Source: Coprococcus sp. (GTDB lineage: Bacteria; Bacillota; Clostridia; Lachnospirales; Lachnospiraceae). Taken from it: a stretch of DNA of 64,000 nucleotides. Of the stretch, positions 9,246 to 18,327 are shown one piece after another. How positions within the stretch are numbered: the stretch's first letter is position 1; every line of letters begins with the position of its first letter. The translations under genes and the position numbers were made by a program. The stretch lies in contig JAAWDY010000016.1 of assembly GCA_022793995.1 (NCBI GenBank), forward strand, positions 1 through 64,000, written 5' to 3'. The notes beneath the pieces are model-generated. The model was given only the letters and a program-made list of their open reading frames with translations. It did no database searches and was not told the origin of the DNA.

Positions 9246-9869
9246 ATGAAGATTGAGTTATTTGTGACGGGAATTATCAGTACAAATTGTTATATTGTAT
9301 CGAATGAGGAAACGCGTGAGGCTGTCATTGTAGATCCGGCGAATGTTTCCAGACGGATGAAAGAGTATATTGAGTCAGAGGGGCTTACGGTAAAGGCGGT
9401 GCTTTTGACGCATGCCCATTTCGACCATATTATGGGGATCGATAAACTGATTGCGTTATACGGCAGTATGCCGGTATATGTAGAAGAAGAAGATTTGGAG
9501 CTTTTGCACACGCCGGAAATGAATGAATCGACAGTTTATACGGCAGGGTACAGCTATCCGGGCGGAGAGGTAATCCATGGAGGAGAGATCCTTCATCTGA
9601 TTGGGCATGATTTTCAGGTGATCCATACGCCGGGACACACAGCCGGCGGCGTATGCTATTACGTGGAAAAAGAAGGGGTATTGTTTAGCGGCGACACGCT
9701 GTTTTGTTGTTCTGTGGGAAGGACTGATTTTGCGACAAGCAGTACTTCGGCTCTGGTCCGGTCAGTCCGGGAGAAGCTTTTCCTGCTTCCAGATAAGACG
9801 GTCGTATATCCAGGGCATATGGGGGCGACCACGATCGGAAATGAAAAGGTGAATAATCCGTTTGTATAG
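9246..9869 (+). CDS. MBL-fold metallo-hydrolase (glyoxalase II-like)
   Basis: A 207-residue metallo-beta-lactamase-fold protein. The zinc-binding signature THAHFDH is near residues 57-63. Further ligands are in HTPGHTAGG, the FSGDTLF aspartate and the late YPGHM histidine. Such short enzymes hydrolyse thioesters such as S-lactoylglutathione-type substrates, but the true substrate is not shown by sequence. The start at 9246 is preferred over the in-frame ATG at 9234 because TGGAGG lies between them. It is conserved between rel and hemZ in Clostridia, and the short gaps suggest one operon. Confidence 0.88.
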   Translation: MKIELFVTGIISTNCYIVSNEETREAVIVDPANVSRRMKEYIESEGLTVKAVLLTHAHFDHIMGIDKLIALYGSMPVYVEEEDLELLHTPEMNESTVYTAGYSYPGGEVIHGGEILHLIGHDFQVIHTPGHTAGGVCYYVEKEGVLFSGDTLFCCSVGRTDFATSSTSALVRSVREKLFLLPDKTVVYPGHMGATTIGNEKVNNPFV

Positions 9870-9883
9870 AAAGGGCTGAAGAT

Positions 9884-11377
9884 ATGATTCAGATAGAATG
9901 CCGAAATGAGCGATTTACCTACGATATGTATCATATCGTAAAGTCCTTTTTTCCTGATGCGGCAATCATCCAGACAGTAGAACCGGAACAAGAATCACTG
10001 ATTCATATAAGAATCGACGGTGATTCTTGTTTTTGCTCTCAGGAATTTCAGATAGTTGAGGAGGAAATTTCGGAAATCGAGGATAAAAGGGAACAGAAGC
10101 GTTATATTAACCGGAAACTGTATCGGATGCTTTCCGACTTGACCGGACAGGTCCATGCATGGGGTGATATGACGGGTGTGCGCCCCACCAAGATGGTGAT
10201 GGAGAAGCTGGAAGAGGGGAAAAGCGACCAGGAAATCGTCGACTTTATGAAAGACACGTACGAGGTCAGCGAGAAGAAAGCGAAGCTTGGTATCGAGATT
10301 GCAAAACAGGAGAAGAGGCAGCTTGAAAAGCTAGACTATGAAAATGGATATAGTCTTTATATTGGGATTCCATTTTGCCCGACCACCTGCAGTTATTGTT
10401 CGTTTACTTCCTATCCGATCGTCAGATGGGAGAGCCGTGTAGACGCGTATGTGGAAGCGCTGTTAAAGGAACTGTCAGGGATTGCAAAAAAGGCGGGCAA
10501 GAAGAAGTTAAATACGATTTACATAGGAGGAGGGACGCCTACGACGCTTGAGGCAGTCCAGCTTGAGAGGATATTTTCCCATTTGGAGAAAAATTTCTCC
10601 TTTGCAGATTTAAAGGAGTTTACTGTGGAAGCGGGGCGCCCGGACAGTATCACGCAGGAGAAACTTGCGGTGATCCGCCGTCACCCGGCGGTGGATCGTA
10701 TTTCGATTAATCCGCAGACCATGCAGCAAAGAACGCTGGACGCGGTCGGAAGGCGGCATACGGTGGAGGACATACGGAATGTATTTTCCCTGGCAAGAAA
10801 GATGGGATTTCAGAACATTAATATGGACTTAATCGCAGGGCTTCCGGGGGAACACCCGGAAGATATGGAGGATACATTGCGGCAAATTGAGGAGCTTGCG
10901 CCGGATAGCCTGACCGTTCACGCTCTGGCGATGAAACATGGTTCCCGTCTGGCAAGGGAGAAAAAGGAAAGGCAGATGGAAGAAAATCCGGAGGATAGGC
11001 TGGAATATACGAGGATGGCGCGGGAGCTGGAGGAGATGATCGATATGGCGGCCAGGTATGCGGAAAAGATGAATCTTGCGCCCTACTATCTTTACAGACA
11101 GAAGAACATTGCGGGGAATTTTGAAAATGTAGGTTATGCAAAGGTTGACAAAGCCGGAATTTACAATATACTTATTATGGAAGAAAGACAGTCGATCATC
11201 GCGGCGGGAGCTGGGGCGACGACAAAAATGCTGCTTTCCGAGGAAATCGACGCGCCAGGAAGCAGAAATGGAAGAAAGACGAATCTTATCCGAATTGAGA
11301 ATGTAAAGGACGTGGAGGAGTATATCTTGCGGATTGACGAGATGATAGAGAGAAAAGGAGAATGGCTATGGCGTTGA
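9884..11377 (+). CDS. hemZ: radical SAM coproporphyrinogen dehydrogenase HemZ-like
   Basis: A 497-residue HemN-related radical SAM protein. The cluster motif CX3CX2C is at C165, C169 and C172 (CPTTCSYC), followed by the SAM-binding GGGTPT near residue 210. An extra N-terminal domain of about 150 residues distinguishes the HemZ group. In Bacillus HemZ is linked to oxygen-independent coproporphyrinogen III oxidation. No other heme synthesis gene is visible in this window, so the actual substrate in this organism remains open. The 3' end overlaps the hisS start by ten bases. Confidence 0.85.
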   Translation: MIQIECRNERFTYDMYHIVKSFFPDAAIIQTVEPEQESLIHIRIDGDSCFCSQEFQIVEEEISEIEDKREQKRYINRKLYRMLSDLTGQVHAWGDMTGVRPTKMVMEKLEEGKSDQEIVDFMKDTYEVSEKKAKLGIEIAKQEKRQLEKLDYENGYSLYIGIPFCPTTCSYCSFTSYPIVRWESRVDAYVEALLKELSGIAKKAGKKKLNTIYIGGGTPTTLEAVQLERIFSHLEKNFSFADLKEFTVEAGRPDSITQEKLAVIRRHPAVDRISINPQTMQQRTLDAVGRRHTVEDIRNVFSLARKMGFQNINMDLIAGLPGEHPEDMEDTLRQIEELAPDSLTVHALAMKHGSRLAREKKERQMEENPEDRLEYTRMARELEEMIDMAARYAEKMNLAPYYLYRQKNIAGNFENVGYAKVDKAGIYNILIMEERQSIIAAGAGATTKMLLSEEIDAPGSRNGRKTNLIRIENVKDVEEYILRIDEMIERKGEWLWR

Positions 11378-12633
11378 AGAAGAAACCGATGACTGGCATG
11401 AACGACATCCTTCCGAGAGAGATGGAGATCAGGGATTATGTCATTCAGATGATAAAGGATACGTATAAAACATTTGGGTTTACATCCATGGAGACTCCCT
11501 GTGTGGAACACATTGAAAACCTATGCAGTAAGCAGGGCGGAGAGAATGAGAAACTGATATTTAAGATTTTAAAACGGGGTGAAAAGCTAAAGCTTGCTGA
11601 GGCGAAGGAAGAGGCGGATCTGGTGGACGGCGGACTTCGTTATGATCTGACGCTTCCACTTGCCAGATATTATGCAAACCATATGAATGAACTTCCCGCG
11701 CCGTTTAAAGCGTTGCAGATCGGCAGCGTGTGGCGTGCCGACCGCCCGCAGCGGGGGCGGTTCCGGCAGTTCATGCAGTGTGATATCGACATTTTAGGCG
11801 AGCCGGGCAATCTGGCGGAGATCGAGCTGATCCTGGCAACCACGGCTATGCTCGGAAAACTGAATTTTCAAAATTTCACAGTAGCGATCAATGACAGGAA
11901 TATCCTGAAGGCCATGGCAAAGTATAGTGGTTTCCGGGAAGAAGACTATGACGAAGTATTTATCATCCTGGATAAGATGGACAAGATCGGCGCCGAGGGC
12001 GTAGCAGAGGAACTGGTGAATCTGGGGTATGGGAGAGAGGAAGTGGACAGTTACCTGGGGTTATTTGATGAGGCGACGCCAGATTTGGAAGGCATTCGAT
12101 TCCTGAGAGGAAAGCTGTCCGGTTTTATGGACGAGTGCGTGGCGGATTCCATGGAACAGATCATCTCCTGTGTGGAGAGCGCGAAAGAAGCCGAGTTTCG
12201 GGTAAAATTCGACCCCACGCTGGTGAGGGGGCAGTCCTATTATACCGGGACTATTTTTGAGGTTGTGATGGACGAATTCGGCAGCTCGGTTGCAGGAGGA
12301 GGGCGTTACGATAAGATGATCGGGAAATTTACAGGACAGGATACCCCGGCATGTGGATTCTCGATCGGATTTGAGCGGATCGTGATGCTGCTTTTAGAAA
12401 ACGGATACCAGATTCCCGCTAAGAAGGAGAAGAAAGCGTATCTGCTTGAAAAAGGGATGCACCAGGAGGGGATTCTTAAGGTCCTCGGCTTGGCGAGAGC
12501 GGACAGAGAGAATGGAAAACAGGTGTTGATCGCGAATATGAAGAAGAATAAAAAATTTCAGAAAGAGCAGCTTGGCGAGGACGGATATGGAGAAATCGTG
12601 GACTGCTACCGGGATTCCGTGTTGGAATTATAA
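11368..12633 (+). CDS. hisS: histidyl-tRNA synthetase
   Basis: Class II synthetase that charges tRNA-His. With the start at 11368 it is 421 residues. ATG codons occur at 11362 and 11368, but the AAAGGAG site at 11354-11360 is spaced correctly only for the second. Motif 2 reads SVWRADRPQRGRFRQFMQCD. The histidine-binding motif YYTGTIFE and motif 3 (CGFSIGFERI) follow, with GGGRYD between them. The C-terminal anticodon-binding domain is short but present. It overlaps the end of hemZ, which implies translational coupling. Confidence 0.95.
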   Translation: MALKKKPMTGMNDILPREMEIRDYVIQMIKDTYKTFGFTSMETPCVEHIENLCSKQGGENEKLIFKILKRGEKLKLAEAKEEADLVDGGLRYDLTLPLARYYANHMNELPAPFKALQIGSVWRADRPQRGRFRQFMQCDIDILGEPGNLAEIELILATTAMLGKLNFQNFTVAINDRNILKAMAKYSGFREEDYDEVFIILDKMDKIGAEGVAEELVNLGYGREEVDSYLGLFDEATPDLEGIRFLRGKLSGFMDECVADSMEQIISCVESAKEAEFRVKFDPTLVRGQSYYTGTIFEVVMDEFGSSVAGGGRYDKMIGKFTGQDTPACGFSIGFERIVMLLLENGYQIPAKKEKKAYLLEKGMHQEGILKVLGLARADRENGKQVLIANMKKNKKFQKEQLGEDGYGEIVDCYRDSVLEL

Positions 12634-12642
12634 GAGGATATT

Positions 12643-12819
12643 CCTATTCGGCGATGAAGAGAAAGAGGTAACCCCTCATGCCCATAAGGGGCAATCGGGA
12701 TACCTGAATGGAATCGCCTATTCGGCGATGAAGAGAAAGAGGTAACCCCTCATGCCCGCAAGGGGCAATCGGGATACCTGAATCGAATCGCCTATTCGGC
12801 GATGAAGAGAAAGAGGTAA
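12643..12819 (+). repeat. 74-bp tandem repeat before aspS (2.4 copies)
   Basis: Two full units (12643-12716 and 12717-12790) differ at only a few bases, and a partial third unit (12791-12819) runs straight into the aspS ribosome site. Each full unit has an inner stem cccct/agggg inside an outer aggta/tacct stem. Each also carries GAGGT followed by an ATG and nine codons (12678-12707 MPIRGNRDT; 12752-12781 MPARGNRDT). A small TCGCC/GGCGA stem crosses the unit junctions. No T-box consensus was seen. Confidence 0.9.
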
Positions 12820-12831
12820 GGAGGAAATGGG

Positions 12832-14628
12832 ATGGCAGAATCAATGCAGGGTTTGAAGAGGTCGCACCGATGTGCAGAACTTACGGAGGCGAATCTCGGG
12901 GATGTAGTGACGATCATGGGATGGGTGCAGAAAACCCGGAATAAAGGAGGGCTGGTCTTTGTCGATGTGCGGGACCGTTCTGGATTAATACAGGTGGTGT
13001 TTGAGGAGGGTGTAACCGACCAGGCGATGCTGGATAAGGCGGCAAAACTGAAAAGCGAGTATGTGGTGGCCGTGGTCGGAACAGTCAGGGCACGCCGGGG
13101 GGCGGTGAACCCGAATCTGGCGACAGGGACGATTGAGATCTGTCCTGAGGAACTTCGTACTTTGTCTGAGTCGGAGACGCCTCCTTTCCCGATTGAGGAG
13201 AACTCGAAGACCAGGGAGGAGCTGCGTCTGAAATATCGGTTCCTGGACCTGCGAAGACCGGATATCCAGAGGAATTTGATGCTGAGAAGCCAGGTTGCAA
13301 CTCTGACCCGGCAGTTTCTTTCCGAGGAAGGGTTTCTGGAGATCGAAACGCCGTTCCTTATCAAGAGTACGCCGGAGGGAGCAAGGGATTATCTGGTGCC
13401 AAGCCGTATCCACCAGGGAAGTTTTTATGCGCTTCCTCAGTCGCCGCAGATTTTTAAACAGCTTTTGATGTGCTCGGGCTACGACCGATATTTCCAGATT
13501 GTGAAGTGTTTCCGTGATGAAGACCTGCGGGCGGACCGGCAGCCAGAATTTACACAGATTGATATGGAGCTGTCTTTTGTGGATGTGGACGAAGTCATTG
13601 ATGTGAATGAAAGGCTGATGGCAAAGCTGTTCCGCGAGGCGCTGGGAATTGAAGTGCCGATCCCGATGCCACGGATGACTTGGCAGGAAGCCATGGACCG
13701 TTATGGTTCCGATAAACCGGATATCCGCTTTGGTATGGAACTCGTAGATGTGACGGATACGGTAAGAGGATGCGAATTCGCCGTGTTCAAAGGAGCCATG
13801 GAGAACGGCGGCTCTGTGCGGGGCATCAATGCGAAGGGGCAAGGCGGCATGCCCAGGAAGAAGATCGACAAACTGGTAGATTTTGCAAAGGATTACGGCG
13901 CAAAAGGACTCGCCTATATCGCACTCCAGGAGGACGGTACGGTAAAGTCTTCGTTTGCAAAATTCATGAAAGAAGAAGAGATGTCCGCTCTTATTGAGAA
14001 GATGGGCGGGGAAAATGGTGATTTGCTCTTATTTGCGGCAGATCAGAATAAGGTGGTCTGGAGCGTGCTGGGCGCGCTTCGTCTGGAACTGGCCCGCCAG
14101 ATGGAGATTTTGGATAAGAATGAATATAAATTTGTGTGGATTACAGAGTTCCCTCTCCTTGAGTGGAGTGAGGAAGAGAACCGTTTTACCGCCATGCATC
14201 ACCCGTTCACTATGCCGATGGAGGAGGATATCCAGTATCTAGAATCCGACCCAGGGAGGGTCCGCGCGAAAGCGTACGATATTGTCCTGAATGGAAATGA
14301 AATCGGCGGCGGAAGCGTCAGAATCTTTAACCAGGAAATACAGAGCCGTATGTTCGAGGCGCTTGGATTTTCACCGGAGCAGGCAAAGGAACAGTTTGGC
14401 TTCCTTCTGAATGCGTTCAAATACGGCGTGCCGCCTCACGCGGGACTTGCTTATGGTCTGGACCGGGTTGTGATGCTTATGGCAAAGCAGGACAGCATCC
14501 GGGATGTGATCGCATTTCCAAAGGTGAAGGACGCGTCTGACCTGATGACCGAGGCTCCGGCAGCGGTCGACATAAAACAGCTTGAAGAATTAGGACTGGA
14601 ACTGGCAAAGTCTGAGATTGAGAAATAG
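12832..14628 (+). CDS. aspS: aspartyl-tRNA synthetase
   Basis: This 598-residue class II synthetase charges tRNA-Asp. The N-terminal OB-fold anticodon domain is at about residues 15-110 (VTIMGWVQKTRNKGG). Motif 2 is the FRDEDLRADRQPEF stretch, and motif 3 contains GLAYGLDRVVMLM near residue 540. The bacterial GAD insertion (about 290-420) is present, which marks the bacterial rather than the archaeal type. The GGAGGA site at 12820-12825 fixes the start. The gene sits directly after a 74-bp tandem repeat, which could affect its expression. Confidence 0.95.
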   Translation: MAESMQGLKRSHRCAELTEANLGDVVTIMGWVQKTRNKGGLVFVDVRDRSGLIQVVFEEGVTDQAMLDKAAKLKSEYVVAVVGTVRARRGAVNPNLATGTIEICPEELRTLSESETPPFPIEENSKTREELRLKYRFLDLRRPDIQRNLMLRSQVATLTRQFLSEEGFLEIETPFLIKSTPEGARDYLVPSRIHQGSFYALPQSPQIFKQLLMCSGYDRYFQIVKCFRDEDLRADRQPEFTQIDMELSFVDVDEVIDVNERLMAKLFREALGIEVPIPMPRMTWQEAMDRYGSDKPDIRFGMELVDVTDTVRGCEFAVFKGAMENGGSVRGINAKGQGGMPRKKIDKLVDFAKDYGAKGLAYIALQEDGTVKSSFAKFMKEEEMSALIEKMGGENGDLLLFAADQNKVVWSVLGALRLELARQMEILDKNEYKFVWITEFPLLEWSEEENRFTAMHHPFTMPMEEDIQYLESDPGRVRAKAYDIVLNGNEIGGGSVRIFNQEIQSRMFEALGFSPEQAKEQFGFLLNAFKYGVPPHAGLAYGLDRVVMLMAKQDSIRDVIAFPKVKDASDLMTEAPAAVDIKQLEELGLELAKSEIEK

Positions 14629-14704
14629 TAAACGTTAGAGACACTTGTATCCGGCGGGAAACGGCTGCATCAAGTGTTTCTTCTGCCAGAGAGGAGAAAA
14701 CACG

Positions 14705-16576
14705 ATGGATGAAGAGAGAATGTGGCTGAAGCTGATGAAGGAAAAGTATCCTACCAAGCAGGCGGTATGCAGGGAGATCATTAACCTGAACGCCATCATC
14801 AACCTGCCAAAAGGGACGGAGCATTTTATGAGCGACCTACACGGGGAATATGAGGCGTTTTTACATATCCTGAATAACTGCTCCGGCGTGATTCGGGAGA
14901 AGGTTGATTCTTTGTGGGAGGAAGAACTGAGTCTGAACGACAGGGATGAGATCTGTACGTTGATCTATTACCCCAGGGAGAAGATGAGCAGAGTGGAGCA
15001 GAAGCAAGGAATATCAGAGGACTGGTACCGTATGATGCTGAACTATCTGATCGAGCTTGCGAAAGCGGTCTCTTCCAAATACACACGTTCCAAGGTGAGA
15101 AAGGCGCTGCCGGAGGATTTTGGATATATCATTGACGAACTTCTGCACTTCATGCCGGACGAGGATGGAAACCAGTTCATTTACCATGAAAAAATTCTGG
15201 ATACGATCATCGGGATCGGAAATTCGGAAGAATTTATAGTGGCGCTGGCAGAGCTTATCAAACGTCTCGCGGTCGACCATCTCCATATTGTGGGGGACAT
15301 CTTTGACCGCGGGGACAGCGCGGATAAGATTCTGGATCTTTTGATGGAGTATCATTCCCTGGATATCGAATGGGGAAACCACGATATTCTCTGGATGGGA
15401 GCCGCTGCGGGAAGTGAAGCCTGCATCGCGTCGGCCATCCGCAACAATGTCAGGTATGGAAATATTGAGATTCTTGAAAATGGATACGGAATCAGTCTCA
15501 GGAGCCTTACGCTGTTCGCTGAAAAGATGTATCCAGACCTAACGCCCATGGAAGCGGCGATGAAAGCAATATCCGTGATTCTCTTTAAGCTGGAAGGCCA
15601 GATCATTCTGCGCCGTCCGGAATACCAGATGGAAGACCGGCTACTTCTAGATAAAGTGAACTATGAAAATAAAACCGTGGTGTCCGCAGGGAAGACTTAT
15701 GCGATGAACGATACATTTTTCCCCACAGTCGATCAAGAGTCGCCCTACATGCTTTCACCGGAGGAAGCAGAAGTGATGGCAGATCTAAAGTTTGCTTTCC
15801 TCAACAGCCAGCGGCTACAGAAACATATTAGATTTTTGTACGAAAAAGGAGCCATGTATCAATGCTATAATGGAAACCTTCTTTACCACGGCTGTATCCC
15901 TCTGGACGAGGAGGGGAATTTTTACGGGATTCGCCTGGATGGGAAAGTCTATATGGGGAAACGCTGCCTGGATTATGCGGAGCAGATTGCGCGCAGGGCG
16001 TGGACCAAGGACGCCCGTCAAAAGGATCTGGATTTCATGTGGTATCTGTGGTGCGGCAGGAAATCCCCGCTTTCCGGGAGAAATGTCAAGACGTTTGAAC
16101 GGGCGTTTATTGACGACAAAACAGCGTGGCATGAGGAGACGGATCCGTACTACAGGCATTATTATACAGAAAAGACCTGTAATATGATTCTCAGGGAGTT
16201 CGGACTGTACTCAGAAATTTCCCATATCATCAACGGGCATACCCCGGTGCGGACAGGCGAAGGAGAAGAACCAGTAAGAGCGAACGGAAAGCTGGTCGTC
16301 ATCGATGGCGGGCTTAGCAAAGCGTACCATAAGACTACGGGGATTGCAGGATATACTTTAATCTATAATTCCCACGGGATGCGTATCAAGGCGCACCAGC
16401 CTTTTGAAAGTGTGGAGAAGGTGCTGGAAGAGAATAAGGATATCGAGTCCAATTCCGAGATGTTCGAGACGGAGAAGAAGCGGGTCCTGGTAGGAGACAC
16501 GGACGACGGCAAAGAGATCAAAGAAGACATTACTACGCTCACGGAGCTTCTGGCATATTATCAGAGGAGATTGTAA
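14705..16576 (+). CDS. fbp: class III fructose-1,6-bisphosphatase
   Basis: Removes the 1-phosphate of fructose-1,6-bisphosphate in gluconeogenesis. The 623-residue protein is the large Firmicutes-type enzyme with a metallophosphoesterase core. Metal-site motifs are DLHGEYE near residue 44, GDIFDRGD near 197, GNHD near 225 and INGHTPVR near 508. The start at 14705 follows AGAGGAGAAAA. An upstream in-frame ATG at 14645 would add 20 residues unlike the family. The next gene begins one base after the stop. Confidence 0.93.
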   Translation: MDEERMWLKLMKEKYPTKQAVCREIINLNAIINLPKGTEHFMSDLHGEYEAFLHILNNCSGVIREKVDSLWEEELSLNDRDEICTLIYYPREKMSRVEQKQGISEDWYRMMLNYLIELAKAVSSKYTRSKVRKALPEDFGYIIDELLHFMPDEDGNQFIYHEKILDTIIGIGNSEEFIVALAELIKRLAVDHLHIVGDIFDRGDSADKILDLLMEYHSLDIEWGNHDILWMGAAAGSEACIASAIRNNVRYGNIEILENGYGISLRSLTLFAEKMYPDLTPMEAAMKAISVILFKLEGQIILRRPEYQMEDRLLLDKVNYENKTVVSAGKTYAMNDTFFPTVDQESPYMLSPEEAEVMADLKFAFLNSQRLQKHIRFLYEKGAMYQCYNGNLLYHGCIPLDEEGNFYGIRLDGKVYMGKRCLDYAEQIARRAWTKDARQKDLDFMWYLWCGRKSPLSGRNVKTFERAFIDDKTAWHEETDPYYRHYYTEKTCNMILREFGLYSEISHIINGHTPVRTGEGEEPVRANGKLVVIDGGLSKAYHKTTGIAGYTLIYNSHGMRIKAHQPFESVEKVLEENKDIESNSEMFETEKKRVLVGDTDDGKEIKEDITTLTELLAYYQRRL

Positions 16577-16577
16577 G

Positions 16578-17318
16578 ATGGAGAATAATTTGGAATTGGT
16601 GGAGCAAAAGGCGGCGATTTTGATCGACGCGCTGCCATATATCAGAGATTTTAACCAGAAGACCATTGTCATAGAGTATGGCTGCGGCGAATGGTTAAGC
16701 GGAGTGGAAGAAAAACGTCTCATGCAGGATATCGTCCTTTTAAAGAGTATCGGGATGCGTCCCATCGTGGTTCATGATACACGTATGGGGATGGATAAGT
16801 TCCGGGAAAATAAGCGAATTGCAAAGCTTTTGGAGCTGTGCGGCGTCAAGGCGGTGGGGATCTGTGGCGTGGACGTGCAGACTTTGAATATGATTCTGGA
16901 CAATGATTACATTCCGGTGATCGTGCCGAATGATATTGATAATGAGACGGAGTATATTGACCCAAGGGATACGGCGCTTGAGATCGCGGAGAAGATGCAG
17001 GCGGACAAGCTGGTCTATCTATCGCGTTATCCAGGAATCTTCAAGGACGAAAGTCGTAGCGAAGTCTATTCCCGGCTTACCGTGCCGGAGGTGGAGAAAA
17101 TTAAGGCTGAGCGTCATTTTCCAGAGGAGTTTGGGCAACTTGTTGATTACGGGATCCGGGCGGCAAAGGCAGGGGTGAACAGAGCGCACATTCTGGACGG
17201 ACGGATACGGCATGTTCTTTTGATCGAATTTTTCAGCGTCGTCGGAGCAGGGACGATCATTATCAGCGACGAGGGTAAGTTGTATGGGCATGAGTTGGAC
17301 GAACGGAGAGAAGCATGA
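16578..17318 (+). CDS. acetylglutamate-kinase-like protein of uncertain activity
   Basis: A 246-residue member of the amino-acid kinase fold most like ArgB in order and spacing. The lysine/glycine nucleotide loop of true ArgB (KYGGNAM) is replaced by EYGCGEW near residues 34-40. The glycine-rich HGGG substrate loop is replaced by VVHDTRMG. The C-terminal parts (DKLVYLSRYPGIF, GGxxxK-like segment weak, SVVGAGTII) are still recognisable. It is shorter than ArgB (about 290). Loss of both glycine motifs makes ordinary NAG kinase activity doubtful. It may have another kinase role or a regulatory role. It starts one base after fbp and overlaps the DMT exporter by four bases, so it belongs to that operon and not to an arginine cluster. 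Confidence 0.65.
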   Translation: MENNLELVEQKAAILIDALPYIRDFNQKTIVIEYGCGEWLSGVEEKRLMQDIVLLKSIGMRPIVVHDTRMGMDKFRENKRIAKLLELCGVKAVGICGVDVQTLNMILDNDYIPVIVPNDIDNETEYIDPRDTALEIAEKMQADKLVYLSRYPGIFKDESRSEVYSRLTVPEVEKIKAERHFPEEFGQLVDYGIRAAKAGVNRAHILDGRIRHVLLIEFFSVVGAGTIIISDEGKLYGHELDERREA

Positions 17319-18235
17319 AGAAAATGAAGGTTAAAAATATGGTAATGCTGGTTCTGACCGCACTGATCTGGGGAACCGCTTTTACTGCGCAGAGCGTGGG
17401 GATGGATTACCTCGGGCCGTTTACTTTCACCAGCGTCCGCAGCCTGATGGGGGGAATCGTCCTTCTTCCTGTGATTTGGGTTTTTGATAAAGTGAACGCA
17501 AATGCGGAGCGCGGCAGGGAAGAAAAGGCGGAAAAAGACAGGAAGAGACGCGACCTGATCTGTGGCGGCGCATTGTGCGGGCTGGCATTATGTACGGCAT
17601 CGAACCTGCAGCAGATCGGAATCCAGTATACGACAGTGGGAAAGGCGGGCTTTATTACCGCGCTTTATATTGTTCTGGTGCCGATTTGCGGATTCTTTCT
17701 CGGAAAGAGGGCGGGCCTTAAGCTGTGGGGAAGCGTCGTCATCGCGGCGGCTGGTTTGTATCTTCTATGTATCACGGAAAAATTCACCATCGGGAAGGGT
17801 GATTTTCTGGTACTGCTGTGCGCCGCGGTATTTACCGTCCATATTATGCTCATCGACCATTATTCACCGCTTGTGGACGGGGTTAGGATGTCGTGTATCC
17901 AGTTTTTTGTGACCGGGGTATTGTCGGCGATTCCTATGTTTTTGTTTGAGAAGCCTTCTTTATCACAACTCGCCGCAGCGGCAGTTCCGCTTCTTTATGC
18001 GGGCGTCCTTTCCAGCGGCGTTGCCTATACTTTGCAGATTGTAGCCCAAAAGGGAGTCGATCCTACGGTGGCGTCTCTGATACTCAGTATGGAATCAGTG
18101 TTTTCCGTCCTGGCCGGGTGGCTCATCCTGGGGCAGAGCCTCAGCGTACGGGAGATATTGGGATGCGTGTTGATGTTTACAGCGATTCTGCTTGCCCAGC
18201 TTCCTGAAAAACCGCGGGAGGTAAAAAAGGCGTGA
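17315..18235 (+). CDS. EamA/DMT-family transporter
   Basis: A 306-residue membrane protein with about ten hydrophobic helices and the two EamA repeats expected of drug/metabolite transporters. The first repeat begins with LTALIWGTAFTAQSVG. The second half has the matching PLLYAGVLSSGVAYTLQ and VFSVLAGWLILGQ. It probably exports an amino acid or similar metabolite, but the substrate cannot be read from sequence. The ATG overlaps the previous stop (ATGA), so translation is coupled to the kinase-like gene. Confidence 0.85.
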   Translation: MKKMKVKNMVMLVLTALIWGTAFTAQSVGMDYLGPFTFTSVRSLMGGIVLLPVIWVFDKVNANAERGREEKAEKDRKRRDLICGGALCGLALCTASNLQQIGIQYTTVGKAGFITALYIVLVPICGFFLGKRAGLKLWGSVVIAAAGLYLLCITEKFTIGKGDFLVLLCAAVFTVHIMLIDHYSPLVDGVRMSCIQFFVTGVLSAIPMFLFEKPSLSQLAAAAVPLLYAGVLSSGVAYTLQIVAQKGVDPTVASLILSMESVFSVLAGWLILGQSLSVREILGCVLMFTAILLAQLPEKPREVKKA

Positions 18236-18243
18236 ATTATAAC

Positions 18244-18272
18244 TTCCATTTTAAAAACAGGTATGATATACT
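18244..18272 (+). promoter_or_regulatory. possible promoter of the pyrH operon
   Basis: A weak TTCCAT at 18244-18249 and TATACT at 18267-18272 are 17 bases apart, in the gap between the DMT gene and pyrH. Confidence 0.4.
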
Positions 18273-18327
18273 CTAATCTAGGTATAGACGGAAAACTGAA
18301 AACAGACAAAAGTAGGAGCAAAAGAAG

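Noticed and set aside
12601-12832. T-box riboswitch before aspS
   Set aside because: No T-box core sequence (AGGGTGG...) or matching terminator was found.
12644-12844. A 66-residue minus-strand frame through the aspS repeat
   Set aside because: Its repeated protein sequence is only the 74-bp repeat read backwards, with no ribosome site.
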